A stretch of 64,000 nt of DNA, from positions 2,455,434 through 2,519,433 of the forward strand of contig ML680053.1 in assembly GCA_007922225.1 (NCBI GenBank). The letters are read 5' to 3'. Shown here one piece after another: positions 32,367-44,292 of this stretch (the stretch's first letter is position 1; each line of letters opens with the position of its first letter). Below the pieces are notes generated by a model. It searched no databases and was not told the origin of the DNA. It was given only the letters and a program-made list of their open reading frames with translations. Origin of the DNA: Emydura subglobosa. Lineage: Eukaryota > Chordata > Testudines > Chelidae. Made by a program: the position numbers and the translations under genes.

Positions 32367-33077
32367 CAATTATGTCTCAGTCTTGTTCTGGAAGCTGCAT
32401 TTCGCTGCACGAATATTTCTATAAATAAAAGAAGCCGTTCATTTAAACAGTCATTGCCAACAATTGTATATACATACATACATGTTTTGCTGAAATGACA
32501 TGGTGTTTAATTACTTCATTCATAAGCTAACGGAGTCCTGCTACTACTGCATGGTCCCTGACCATTCTCTCAGTTACACCACTGACTAATGAAGTAAGTC
32601 CTGATTTATGCTGTGGTGAGGGAGAGGCAAAGCAGCTCCTATATAATGTCAATGAGCTGTGATTACCATCCCTGAGGACTGAAGGGATATAATTAGTCTT
32701 CCCTGCAAACAGGCAAAATGACAAAGCAACGTATTAAATTATTCCACTACCTTAAAACCACCAAGTTAACAAATTATTTTCCTGGCTGCTCCAAGTATCA
32801 CAGTGGCTGGCTTTTATTTTATTTATTTCAGTGTAGAACATACACTAATCAGAACACACTTAGTCTCATGTATTCCCCCTCGCTGGATGAAGGGGTTTGA
32901 ACAGTGATCAGATTAAATCGAGGAGATGGGGCTACTATAAGATAAAACCAAGTAAGACTAAACCTGAGCTGTATACCAGGGAGAGTTTCTAAGAGTTTGG
33001 TTTATTAGACTGGGGGATAAACGCCAAGGGAAAGTGGTTGGAGCCCCATAATGATTCAATGGTCAAAAGCACAGGAA
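32367..33077. other. Intergenic DNA, nothing recognised
   Basis: No gene or repeat family recognised. A short 'tacatacatacatg' run lies near 32469. Confidence 0.45.
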
Positions 33078-33200
33078 AATGTATTATTTGTATTGCAGTA
33101 GCACCTAGGAGCCCTGGTCCCAGACCAGGACCCCCTGGTGCTAACCACCGCACAAACACAAAGCAAAAATATGGTTCCTGCCCCAAGGAGCTAATATAAA
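33078..33200. repeat. Ancient amniote interspersed repeat
   Basis: 'ttatttgtattgcagtagcacctaggagccctggtc', then 'ccaggaccccctggtgctaa' and 'ctgccccaaggagctaa', is the well-known old amniote repeat wording (usually a SINE or L3/CR1 relative). The family name is uncertain. Confidence 0.6.
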
Positions 33201-35647
33201 GGGGACAATCCTGCACTGACCCTCAAATCTATTGACTTCTGTCCACCATGATCTAAGCACAGAGTTGGCCTTGGAGAAGGCCGTGAGATGGGTCTTTGGG
33301 GTGCCCCCACACTCCACTGTCTCTTTTTCCGTATGCAGCCCCTTGCATATAGAAACAGAGCCCAGCTGTTCTTGACATACTTGTCAGCAGTTCAAGCAAG
33401 GAAACACACACACCCTTTTTTGGAGACAAAATAAGACAGGAACTTGGGAGCTTACTGAGTAAGGTCTGCAGTATTTGATCCACGAAGAACACAATATTAA
33501 TTACAAAACACATAAATTGTAATGTGCAGTATAGGGAGAGCTCCTGGCTACAAAGCCAACAGACGCAGGGATGTGTAAGTCTGCATGAGGTGTTAGTACA
33601 GCAAAAGATATAGAGGCTGTCAGCTTCAGTTTCTACTATGTGTTCTGGTGACCACTCTGTTTGCAGGCACCGCTAGTGACCTCACTCAGGGATAGGAAAG
33701 GGTCTTAACCACAGCCTTTGGACTAGGGTCTTGATTTGAATGGTCCAGTAGGCCAAGGGCAGTACGGATATAGCATCCCTGTCTGGAGCGTTGCCCCTTT
33801 GGCCCAAGTGGTTAGCTAAAAATCGAGGCCTTGCAGGGTTTTTTCCATTAGGAGGAGAAATCAGGTAATATGACTCAGGTCTATCCTTGGTGTAATCTTG
33901 TTAATTTACCACAAAAAAAACATGCACAAAGTCCTGTTTCCCTGAACACAGTGGAAACAAACAACAGTGGGCAATTTCCTTGCTCATAAATCCTCACATC
34001 TACCATTCCAGTGAGCTTTGTGACCGAGAAGCCCTGTCTTTTTGCTATCTTTTGAATTCACGCTCTCAACTCCTTGTCCTGGCTTTCAGCCTCCAAGATA
34101 CCAGTGACAGGCTACGTGTCCTAACCCCAGCATTTGCACCCAGGTAAACTGCTCAGTTCATGCGGCTTAGCTCTGATCTGACAGGTGGCCTACTACAATG
34201 GGCTGTCAGCACCTTTGTCTGCAGCTTTTCTTACTACATGAGGGGAGAAGGGGGGACTTCTTTGCTCTTTCTGTTCAGCCGGAAGAGAGTGCTTGGCAGA
34301 GCCATTGACTTTAATGAGGTCTTGGATTGTCTATGGATCTGTCTACTTGTCTGATGGCAGCCATCAGCACCTGTCATCATAACAGGGTCAATCCTAAAGA
34401 CAAGACCCCATGTGTTCCATGATTTCACAGCTACAGAATTCACTTCTTACTGCAGAACCTAAGCTTTTATTTAAAGAAAAAAGGAGAATCTGGTATTCTT
34501 CAAACTCCCTCCCCCCCCCCCCCCCCCGCCAAAAAAAAATTCAGTTTTCAACTAATAAAATAAAAAGGGTCCATGGGAAATCTGACCTGGCTCTCCAAAG
34601 GCAACTTCACTTTGTTGCATACTTACCTGGCAGCTGTTCCTCACATCACATGCTATCCAGTGCCACACATTATTGCTAACAAACTGTACATACAGTAAAC
34701 AAAGTGAGTTTTTTCTATAGCTTATTAAAAACACATTGTTTGCTTGTTGGTTTGATTCTGTAAACCCTTCTGCCAAGACGGCATCAGCAGCAACAGGGGC
34801 TGGGTTCAATGTCATGGGGCTCCTCTGACCTACTCGCAAGCATTGAGTCTGTATAGAACGACAGAAAACTTCTATTTAAAAGGGAAAAGGAACCCTCCAT
34901 TACGATCCAAAAGTATGCCAATCACACATGGACACCCAAGCCCCAGTACCTTGGGCAGTGTGCTTTGCCTTACGTCCCACCTTGTGGTGTGAAAGTTCAA
35001 TGGACAAATGTCCTTTTAACAAGCCACTCCCCTTCCTCTCCACTGCCCCCCCCCCCACTCACAGTTGGTTGTCTGAGGTCAGCAAAAGCCCAGAAGTCGG
35101 GAGTGCATTCATGTAGGTTCACCTCCAACCCCGAAAAGATCAAGCAGCCCCTCTGCTGCTCCTCCTCCCATTGCTGCTGCATCTGCCACTTCTGCCTTTA
35201 CCTGCAATGCCGTGTTACCGCCTCGTCCAGTTCCGAGGGATTTCACTGGTAGCGAGTGGGGAACCTCTGTGTCGTCTTGCACTGCAACACTGCCTCCACA
35301 CCAGCTCTAAGGCTCAGCCCCCCGCCCCCAGACCTGCTTATCAGGGATCTCACCTCTCACAATCATCGAGCAGAAATAATGACTCTAAGCTGAGTCTGAT
35401 CAGCTCTACCTTTAAACACTGGTAGGGGGAGAGTTGAGTAGTATCTAGGACTCCTTAAAAAGACACCACATCTATCCCCAGCCCTTCAGACTTTCACTTG
35501 ACGTTGGCATCACTACCAAGTCAACGAACTTTGGGAAGTAAAGCTCATTAGGCATTTTCACTTGATTATGTGTTTCTACAGCTTTTTTCTTTCTTTAAAT
35601 GTCAGTACAATATTTAACATATTAAGCAGCAATAACAAAGCACTAAG
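33201..35647. other. Intergenic DNA without recognisable gene
   Basis: Poly-C tracts lie at about 34511-34527 and 35047-35056. Short frames only. No repeat family or exon pair recognised. Confidence 0.45.
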
Positions 35648-35720
35648 GGTCTGACCTAAAGACCACTGAATTCAATGAGAGTCTTTCAACTGACTTCAGC
35701 AGACATTCGATCCAGCCCTA
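35648..35720. repeat. Small palindromic repeat
   Basis: 'agggtctgacctaaagac' and 'attcgatccagcccta' are imperfect inverted ends around 'ttcaatgagagtctttcaactgactt'. Same family style as 6906-6972. Confidence 0.6.
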
Positions 35721-36601
35721 AAACATGAATTCATGCCCTGTGATGGGGTAGTAAGTTAGAGATGCACAAATACTTTGAAAAATGTTGCAGGCGTGTCTAC
35801 TTAAAACTGTTGTTCAACCATTTTTTTTTATCCAGTTCATAACCTGCCATGTTTTCTTTTAGTGCCAGTCTGCAGTCTGTTCTTCCGTCTAAGTACATCC
35901 GCTGGGTGTCCTCGTTGGGAAACTGATGTCAACCTTTATATATAATTTTTTAAAAAGTTACATGGGGAATACAGGGGCAGAGCCTGAAATAGAATGCAGA
36001 CCTCCTCATCCAAAGGTCACGGCTGTATTTTCAGTATGTCATGCTGCCACCTAGGAGACATTAAAGGGACAACAGGGAAGCCAGGAAGCTAGCAATCTGA
36101 CTTACATGACAGTTAGGAATTTCAAAGTTGCCTAAGGGGATTGGACACTTGTGCATCAAAATCTTCTAGTTGGCTTCGAAAATCTCAGCCTACATTTATT
36201 TTCTTCTGTTGTGCCTGTAGCGTTTATTAATATATTTTGCAAACCAACAACTTCAAAATTAAATAGATATTTTAAAGGGCCAAATTCTGCTCCTGGTTAC
36301 ACCACGTAAATCTAGACTGACTCCATTGTAATCAGCGTCATTGAGAAAAATCTTCCCCCCAAAGCAACCAGCAAACCAACCTTAATGAGAAGGGGGGAAA
36401 AAAAAAAAAAAAGATTTAAACATCAAGCTTCCACCTGCGTTATTTTTAGAGCTACTCAAAACTTTTCAATTTCAGTTTGCAGGGACGTATGTGAATCTTT
36501 AGTATTGGGAGGCTCTGGTTCACAGCCCACATTTGTCAGTAGCTGACACAAAAGTAGGAGGTGACAGACAAGAGAATCGTGGTCTAATACTGAGTGCACA
36601 G

Positions 36602-36710
36602 GACAAGGAACCAGAAGCTCCATCTTCTGAGTTCTAATCCATGCACTGACTTCTTCTGTGATCTTGGACAAAGCACTTAACTTCTCTGTCTCTAAAATGC
36701 TTGGAGGTCT
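36602..36710 (+). repeat. MIR SINE fragment
   Basis: 'tctgagttctaatccatgcactgactt' followed by 'tgatcttggacaaagcacttaacttctctg' matches the MIR core. Confidence 0.7.
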
Positions 36711-36747
36711 GTTGGTGGAAGGAGCTATAGCAGTGCTATTACTGAAG

Positions 36748-36960
36748 AATGGTCTAATGGTTATGCAATGGGGTTGGGATTTGAGATCGTGGTTCAATTC
36801 CCTGATCTGCTACTGACTTTCTCTTTGAACTTGGGCAAGTCACTTACCCTCCCTGTACCTCAGTTCCCCATCTGTAATATGGTGCTAATGGGACTTCTCT
36901 AACCTCACAGGGGGCTGTGAGGATAAACACATGAAAGATTCTGAGGGGCTCAGCTACCTA
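36748..36960 (+). repeat. MIR SINE with tRNA-like head
   Basis: A near full-length copy. The tRNA-derived 5' part has an A-box-like 'tctaatggttatgcaatggg' and a B-box 'ggttcaattccc'. It is followed by the core 'gaacttgggcaagtcacttacc' and the tail 'cagttccccatctgtaatatgg', 'ggctgtgaggataaa'. Not a functional tRNA gene. Confidence 0.8.
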
Positions 36961-36971
36961 TTTTCTGTATT

Positions 36972-37101
36972 ACTGCATCTAAAGAAGAGAGCTGAAGTCT
37001 CTCGAAAGCTTATGCCTGCAAATATTAAATTTGTTAGTCTTTAAAGTGCCACAGAACTCTCATTTTTGCTGTATACAGACTAACACGGCTACCCCTCTGG
37101 A
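36972..37101 (+). mobile_element. Penelope-like tail with hammerhead-type fold
   Basis: A turtle repeat ending in 'gtatacagactaacacggct' and 'acccctctgg'. Its 5' part keeps the hammerhead architecture. The core CUAAAGA (36979-36985) replaces CUGAUGA. Stem II is GAGAG (36987-36991) with CTCTC (36999-37003). An intact GAAA box (37004-37007) is followed by a short stem III GC-TTAT-GC (37008-37015). The core has substitutions and the cleavage-site bases are not canonical, so it is a fossil. Penelope-like retroelements are known to carry hammerhead motifs in their terminal repeats; assignment of this copy is inference. Confidence 0.55.
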
Positions 37102-37265
37102 ACTACATAAATAATGTTTAAATTACCAGTGCCATCTACTGGATGGAATAGGAATTGTTCAATAGGACAGCATAGGAATTGTGTGTCAGAGGCCTTATAC
37201 CGTGAAACTAAATGCTCCTTTAGTGGTAATGGCCTGTGCTTTTGAAGCTGGGACAACTGAGTCCT

Positions 37266-37504
37266 AGGGTCTGTCTACAGAGCAACTAGACACCCGTGAC
37301 TGGCCTGTGCCAGCCAATTTGGGCTCACAGGGCCGTTTTATTGCTGTGTAGACTTCTGGGCTTAAGCTGGAGCCTGGGCTCTGAGACCTTGCAAGGTGGG
37401 AAGTCTACAGGGCTGAAAAACAGCCCTGCAGCCCACGCCCCAGAAGCCTGAGTCTGCTGAGATGGGCCAGCTGCAGGCTTTCTTTGCTATGTAAACATGC
37501 CCTT
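37266..37504. mobile_element. MITE related to 9152-9413
   Basis: Left end GGTCTGTCTACAGAGCAA; right end 'gctatgtaaacatgccctta'. The interior 'gtgactggcctgtgccagcc', 'tgctgtgtagacttctgggc' and 'gcccacgccccagaagcc' runs parallel to the element at 9152-9413. Confidence 0.6.
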
Positions 37505-40500
37505 AGTCTCCAGTGTCAGGAGGTTCCAAGAAGCTATGTTGTGCAGCACAGTGATAACCACACAGTCCTAGGTGGCTACAGTTCAGTTACAGTATTAATG
37601 TTATATTTCTGAGTGCAAACAAACCCCCAAATCTTAAAGCACAATGCTTCTGAAATGGCTGAATTTTTTCCGGCTTCCAGGTTGAAACTAAAATACGGCA
37701 TTTTGCTGGAGGCAAAAAACTCTCCCAGGCACCTGGAATTCTGCCCAGGTTTGCTTGAAATTCAGCCTAGTTTCATTGAAATATCAACTTTCATTACAAA
37801 TGTCTTGTGTGGTTCAAGCAGAGTTCAAACAGTCACAGCAAACCGGATGTCTTCCCACAAATTGATCTTGCTGGCTCCTGCATGAAGTCCATGTCTCACT
37901 TACGGGATGCAAAAATGTCTCTGTGCTGAGACAAAGTTCAGGATCTATCAGACCTGTATTGCTTTACGGGTCTGAAAGCTGGACCCTCTTACAGGCAGAC
38001 TTGGAACAGCTAGGGGTATTCCATGTGCATTGTTAGCCCAAAACCCTGAGCATAAAGTGGTTTGATTTTGTCTGAAATGCCATAATCTCACCGAAATCTG
38101 GCCTTCCTCCAATTATTCATTACATTGAAAAGTGGTATTTTATGTTGCCAGGAAGGACAACAACACCCTAGCATACTATTCTCTCAAACTCTCCATTGAC
38201 ATGCAAAGGTCTGCACACTTTGAACCTTCCTGGCATCACTGATGGCACCGCCCCAGAGCACCATGAATGCACAGGATTGAGCAGATCTGGGAACTTCACT
38301 TTGTGATGCCTGATGCAGTGCCATATGCAGATTTGATGTAATTATCATAAAAAATGAAAGATAATTATTTACAAAATTGTAAAAGTCCTTTGGAAGCACC
38401 TCCTTTTTAACTAGCCCTACAATTCATCCTAACAGATCCTTGTCATTAATAAAAAAACTATTTCTGTAGTAAGGGATTGTGAGGTGGTGTACTGGGCCTT
38501 TGAGGTCCCCTGCTGGAGGTCTCCTGATCCTGCCACACCCTGCCCCAGAAAAGGGAGCAGTGAAGGTGGGTCCTCCAGGCCTGCCTAGAAAGGCTGCAGA
38601 GAAGAAGCAGCCAACCAGAGCCCAGAAGGCTTAGATAAAAGGTGTCACAAGGCCTGAGTTAGTCAGTTCCTGGCTGGGACTAGAAGAGTAAGGAATGGTG
38701 GTCATTTCTGGGTCACAAGGCAGAACCTTGTTCTGGTGGCACTGGCATTCAGTGAGGAAGAAGAGGAATTGAGCACTTCAGCCCTGAGGTAAGGGTGAAG
38801 CAGAAGAGGCTATATGGGAAGTGCCCCAGGGAAGAGCAGCAACAAGTGTTAGAGGAAGCAGTACTTGGCTTGGGACTGGGAGTTGTGGGCTGATTTGAGG
38901 TGAAATCCTTACCACGTTTCCAGCAACACTGCTAACCAAATTTTCATGTCAGGATCCCTCCCAAAGTCAAAAGGCTAGTTCCTTGGTTGTTTTAGGAGAA
39001 AGATAGGGAGAGAGAGCTTGAGGTGCTTTTGCCACTCACTTTTACAGTCCACTCACTCTTTAAAATGCATTTTCCTGTGGGTTACCCCTAGATGAAGTTC
39101 CTTCCAGCTGTGAGAACAGAGACATGGAGTCTCATGGTGAAAGAGGTTCCATGTTGTTGCTTGCTAAAATGCAGATCAATTGTTCTTGCTCCACTTTGTT
39201 GCCAAAAAATGGCCACTTGACCTGTGACAACCAATCAGCTAGAGGTGTCAGTTTGTCCTTCATCTTTGAGAAGCTGGTTTTCCCCGTTGCTGTTTCAAGG
39301 ACCCTGTTTACTACTTGTATGTAAATTGAGGTAAATACACTTGTTTAGGATAGATCTGTTTAATAACTTTTGCCTAGTCACGGCTATGTGGGTTTGGACA
39401 TGTGCTAATATCTTAGCTTGTGTGAGTAAAGCTATTATGTGCTGTTACAGCTATGTATTTGTTAGTCCGGGGGGGGAGGGGGGAGGAGGAGATACTTATG
39501 ATTGATGGGTCAGTGGGACATGGGGCAGAGAAGAGATTTGTGGTCCTAGTTTCTTTTGTTTGACAATGACTGTTGGAATACAGCAAAAAATATTTGAAGC
39601 AAAACAAACTTTAACCTCAGTTGTGAAATTCAGATCCAGATTTTTACCAAATTCAAATGAGTTTGGATAAAACATAAGCTGGAAAGAACTACAAGACAGG
39701 CAGCAACAAGGATGTTCATTTTATCTACTTGGATTATTTCTTGCATGTGACTACTTCTAAAACCCAAAATGAGTTCTCACTTGGATTATTTCATTCACTA
39801 AAGAAATAAGATGTCCTGGCACAAAAAGGTGAGGAGTGAGTCCATTTTAATCAGGACATGTCTCTTGGATGAAGGTGTCATGTAAAAGAACATGGGTTTT
39901 GTTTTTGGGTAATTACCATGTAAGATATCACTTCTCCCCCATGTTGGAAGTCATCAATTAAAAAATCCAACAGCTGTTTAGCATTTTACAGGAACATAAG
40001 ATTTAACATACTTGATTGGACTATGGGCCATCCCATCAAAGGAGGGTTGGGGCTCTGGCACTCAGTGTTTCAGAAAAAGATGAAAATATCTTCCTGAACA
40101 TAGCTAAGTGAGGAATACAGTAATGGTGTGCATGTATTTAGGGAAGGTAGATTTCTTCATGTCCAACAGCTGATCACATTGACATCATCATGTTAGCTTG
40201 CGTAACTACAAAGTTTAGTATTAGTCACAAATGACATGGCCCTTTTAAAAATCCTGCCACTGTACGTGGCTTTGGGATGTCTTACACCTGGGGCTAGGAG
40301 ATGTCCTTGTTGACTTTATCCACTATTTCCTTTACAGTTTCACCAGGTAGCTCTCTGTCTTTCCCTCTCCTTTGATAGCAGTACTTACTTTTCAAGATAA
40401 TCCTGCTATCACTCCAATGTTTTAATAGGTGCTCCAGTACTGAACAACTGGCATGGATAAGGCTTAGGTGGTCTTATCCCTGTGGCATGAAAAAACTGTT

Positions 40501-40533
40501 CAAGAGTGGGGTAAGACTTCTGAGCCCTCTCTA
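37505..40533. other. Intergenic DNA without recognisable gene
   Basis: About 3 kb. Bases 38475-38900 are GC-richer, with a 'tagataaaagg' TATA-like word, and look repeat-like (possibly an LTR), but no terminus could be fixed. Otherwise only short frames. Confidence 0.4.
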
Positions 40534-40630
40534 CACTAGTACTTGCAGTGTAGCTACCATTCACGTAGCTGCACTGATATAAGTAGTTGCTGTAAGTGAG
40601 ATACTAACTTGTCTAATGTAGACAAGGGCA
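40534..40630. mobile_element. Short Harbinger-type MITE
   Basis: About 97 bp with inverted ends: GCCCTCTCTACACTAG on the left and CTAATGTAGACAAGGGC on the right. The interior 'agtgtagctaccattcacgtagctgcac' is itself palindromic. Confidence 0.65.
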
Positions 40631-41559
40631 GAGAGATCCTGGCCAAGCCAGTTGCTGTTTTAAAATCCAAATTGAATAATACTCTTGCATTCTCTAAACC
40701 GTTCTTGTGGTTTTTCTCTTCCTGACTTTAAGTGCCATAGTATGTGAGTGGTGCTACAGGCACTTATTAAATCATGATTATACTTAGCACTTGTGTCGCA
40801 CTAAAGCACTTTACAACCTAGATAATGCCTAGCATATCTCCAGGAAATGCTTCAACCACCCCTATTTTAGCCAGTAGGTCTGTAAAGCCCTACATCTACC
40901 TGCCCCTCAAGCCTCCCTGAATGCTGTAAGATGGGGAAGCACTGTAGCGCTCCGCTCTAAAGTGAAAGGAAGGCAGTGCCACCTTGAACCACTGCCTCCA
41001 CTTCATGCAACAGAACCACATGTGCCTATATAGTGTAGTTTGTAATCCCTTCCATGGGTGATAAAGGTGGCTGGGGACGAGAGAGAACTTGTCATGTCTA
41101 GGCAACAGTCTGTCTTTAGACTTAAACGGTACATGTGGTTCTCACTAGTCTTCTAGGTCCTATGTTCAGCAGTCACAATCTTTTATATTCATCATAAAAG
41201 TCCTCCCTGTCTTTTCTCTGTGATGGGTGACACAATAGCCCCTAAAGAGAAACACCCTAAGAGATGAAGAGCTCATAAGATGACCTCTGAATTTTTGAAG
41301 GAAATACTAGCTACCCTGATGACTGAACAAAAAACAGTTTTAGAGAATCTCACACCAGTGAGTTGCAGTGTTCAACCAGAACACTAACCCTACACCGTGA
41401 TGTGCCATAATTTAGAATTACATTATTTAAGGTCTCCTAGGGAAAAATGAATTCCCTTACCTAGTGACAATACTAAATGAACAATCACTAATATGGACAT
41501 TAGAACGCATTATTCTAGTTAAAAACCAGGATGCCCCTAGGCTATTTTTTGTTAGCAGT
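40631..41559. other. Intergenic DNA, nothing recognised
   Basis: Short frames only; no exon pair or repeat family recognised. Confidence 0.4.
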
Positions 41560-42150
41560 TCTAAAGGTGTCAACTTTAAGTGTGACTGTCAGTGCACATC
41601 ATTCAACTGTGAGGCAGGTGCCTCCTACTGGCCATCTCGGGGATTACCTCAAGACAGCCTCCATCCATGGCCTGTTTGCAGCCCCTCTCGCTGCCTCAGG
41701 AACTACAGCATCCTCCATCTGTGTCACTGTCTGGGAGGGAGGAGAGCTGGGTCTACCTACCACTCCAGGTCCCAGCCCAGGGACTCTGTGGATCAGACTC
41801 CTGCTGCACCCCTGTACCTCTATCACTCCATTCCCCAGGCCACTTCTCCACAGCTAAAGCACCCTCTTCAATCTCAGCAGCCCATCCAGAGCTCCTTCTC
41901 AGCTCCTGCCTTCACTGCTCTGTCCAAGGCGCTACAGAGTTGCAGCCTACTCAAGAGACAGTCCTCCCTCCTCAAGCTCCAGGCAGCTACTGACTCTGCT
42001 CGTCCCTGCAGCTCTTTTTATATGGCCCCCCCTGGGCCCTGATTGGCCACTCCTCACATCCCCTCTCTTATTGGCTACTTTGTACAGCTTTGGTAGGGCT
42101 TTACTGACCCCTTTTCTGCCCACTGTGGGGCCAACGCCCCCATCAGATGG
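41560..42150 (-). promoter_or_regulatory. LTR-like or promoter-like block, minus strand
   Basis: On the minus strand two CCAAT boxes (42074-42070 and 42046-42042) precede a TATA-like ATATAAAAA (42023-42015) at ordinary spacing, followed by about 450 bp of GC-rich, purine-biased sequence. The layout fits the U3/R of a solitary LTR whose start would be TGATGGGGG near 42148. A host promoter with a non-coding first exon is the alternative. Frames of up to 192 codons across it on + look like compositional artefacts (serine/proline/leucine-rich, overlapping in three frames). Confidence 0.4.
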
Positions 42151-43659
42151 AATGACCCATTCCATAAATAATAAAGAAACCTGAAATAGAAATAAAACTT
42201 CAGCAGGGTGGGAATGTTTTGTCATTTAAACTTTTACACACCAGAAACTAGCCAACAGGGTGATCATTTCCCCTTTAGGTGCTGTTTCCAAGGCACTGAG
42301 GGAGCAAGAAGAACTAGCACTCTCCACAAAAACTCAGAGTCCATGGTGGAAGGAGCAGAGAGATGCCACCCTTTAGGCGTGGGCCTGATTAACCTGGGAG
42401 TTGAAGGCACTCAGCTCCTCACAGGGCCTCTGGACCTTGCAGGATGATGGTCTTGAAAGGCAGCAGCAGAGTAAAATGAACAAAACTCATTTTCACTTCT
42501 GTTGTTCAGAACTGACATAGATCATGACAATTTCACTCTGTTGCTCCTTGAGAAAGGCCTGAACAGTGCCAGAGGGGCTTTTCTGTGAGAAAAATAATGC
42601 AAAATGACCAAAGGGGACCACTACACATCACAACACCTAGAAGCGTGGAAGAACAGCAAAGATACCCCAAGCAATGCAGATGTTCTAAGGCTGACCCGGG
42701 AAATAGAGAGCTCCTTATCCATTCCAACAGAAGATGGAGCCCTCAAGCAGAGGCAAGGATCAGCATCGTGGTAAGAATCCAGTCACATATACAGCAGCAG
42801 CTGGTAGTGATCCTCTACCTTCCTGATGGAAGCCTCCCTACCTCCTGTTTATACCTAACTCTCACAGTGTTTTAAAGCCCTGTTTATACAGCAACTTTAT
42901 GTAAAGAATCACATAGCACTTTGCAAATTATTGCATAATTAACTTCATATTGACAAAAGGGGTAAGATTAATAGCCTTGGACATTGAAGAGCTGAGTTCA
43001 GGTACAGCTGAGGTACCTCAATGCATGTACTTGAGGCAAACTGGCCCGCCATAGGGAGCTTGGCACAGGTTCCACAGCAGCTGGAGGCCGTGAGTGAAAT
43101 AAGATGGGAACCTCCAGCTCAGTCTGAATGAAGCTGTTGCCAGGCGTGCTAGGGAAGATTGAGTGCAGGTAACACTACATCATTCACTAGTCTAGCTGTT
43201 GCTTAGCAGGCAACTCTCCTACATCACGCTGAAAGACCAGTAAGTGATCGCTGCTGTTGTTTCTACTTAAGGGCCACCAAAGTCACAGACCCCTGCTAGC
43301 GTGAACACACAATGGAGATAGGTGAAGCTCGGGGAGGGATTCAGTAAGAAAGCCTCCCTATGGCCAGGCCCCATCCAGAAGTAGTGACTGTTTTTCATTT
43401 AATCAATCATGACACCCCCCTTTTGAATCCCATTTCCAGCACCCTAAGCTTTAAACACAGCTATGCCTTAAAAGCCCTTCACATCTCTATCTCAGACCTT
43501 GCATTCCAATGGATCACTCCCACCGAAGCCAGTGGCAATACCTCATTTGCCTGTTGCTAAACAAATCTGAACACCTTCCACAGTTAAGTTCACCCCATGC
43601 ACCAGGATTCCCAGTGCACCCCCCATTCTAAGTGTCTCTCTTTAGCCTGAAAGCTCATT
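42151..43659. other. Intergenic DNA upstream of FCHSD2
   Basis: No gene or repeat recognised; CpG content is low until about 43660. Confidence 0.45.
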
Positions 43660-43777
43660 TCAGACAGGATGACTCTTATGGTCGTGGAGCTGAGTGCGCG
43701 GCCTGCAGGAGAACTCGGGTCCCCGGCGGACAAACCGCAGTGCAAGGTGCTGGGCGGGACGAGAGCAAAATCAGTGC

Positions 43778-43902
43778 TGCTCTGCATGCTCGGTGACCGG
43801 ATCGCCAGTGTGAGAAATCGGGGCACTTTTTTTTGCCGGGGGAGGGGAGATAACTGCCTGCAAAGCTAGTATCTAATAATATCGGGACAGCTGATCACCC
43901 TA
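43778..43902. mobile_element. hAT MITE inside the CpG island
   Basis: Reads as the reverse complement of the element at 31127-31259: 'cggtgaccggat', 'agtgtgagaaatcgggg', 'taataatatcgggac' and 'tgatcaccct' all have counterparts there. The 8-mer ATCAGTGC occurs on both sides (43770-43777 and 43903-43910) as a likely target duplication, though 11-13 extra bases lie between the left copy and the recognisable end. Confidence 0.7.
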
Positions 43903-44261
43903 ATCAGTGCCGGCCGCCTATTCCCTCCCTGCCACTTTGCCGAGCGGGCGGGTCACGCCGTAGGCATCGGTCCCATCGCTAGGTTTCCTGGAATAACCCG
44001 GTAGCTGCAGCCTGCCACCCCTCCCTCCTTCCCAGCGCTGCCGCTGCTACGTCTCCTGCAGCTCAGCGGCTGCACCGGCGGCTACCTGCACCTCCGCCCG
44101 CCCACGCGCCGCAGCCTCCTGCCCTGCTCAGCGCGAGCTCGGGTCGCTCGCCTCGTAGCAACCAAGTGACGCCCCCCCCCCCCCCCTCCTGCGGGCTGGG
44201 AGGGACTCGCCGCCCGCCTGCTGCCTCCCCCCAGAGCCGCTCGGTGCTTCGCCGCCGGGCC

Positions 44262-44276
44262 ATGGACTCCGCGTGA
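44262..44276 (+). other. Possible upstream ORF (4 codons)
   Basis: ATG GAC TCC GCG TGA in a good context (gccgggccATGG) lies 17 bp before the gap, in the presumed FCHSD2 5' UTR. The ATG is not the FCHSD2 start, because the frame closes after four codons. Whether it is transcribed is unknown. Confidence 0.3.
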
Positions 44277-44292
44277 GGGAGCGACCCCCCCG

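Larger units (their letters stand above)
43660..44292 (+). promoter_or_regulatory. FCHSD2: CpG-rich island, presumed FCHSD2 promoter and 5' UTR
   Basis: CpG dinucleotides and GC content rise sharply from about 43660 up to the assembly gap. GC-box words occur ('gggcgggac' near 43752, 'gagcgggcgggtcacg' near 43943) and no TATA box is seen. A poly-C tract lies at 44172-44186. Its position just upstream of the FCHSD2 second exon, in the same orientation, is what a housekeeping-type promoter would show. A hAT MITE lies inside it. The exact start site cannot be read from sequence. Confidence 0.7.

Noticed and set aside
36748..36800. A-box/B-box pair as a tRNA gene
   Set aside because: No cloverleaf can be completed; it is the tRNA-derived head of a MIR SINE.
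36979..37015. An active hammerhead ribozyme
   Set aside because: Core CUGAUGA is CUAAAGA and the cleavage-site bases are not canonical; only the architecture survives.
41464..42042. 192-codon frame as a protein gene
   Set aside because: Three overlapping frames of similar length in a GC-rich LTR-like block; low-complexity composition and no homology recognised.
1..43659. P2RY2, the expected upstream neighbour of FCHSD2 by mammalian gene order
   Set aside because: Its single-exon coding frame of about 375 codons is not present; it must lie outside the window or the order differs.
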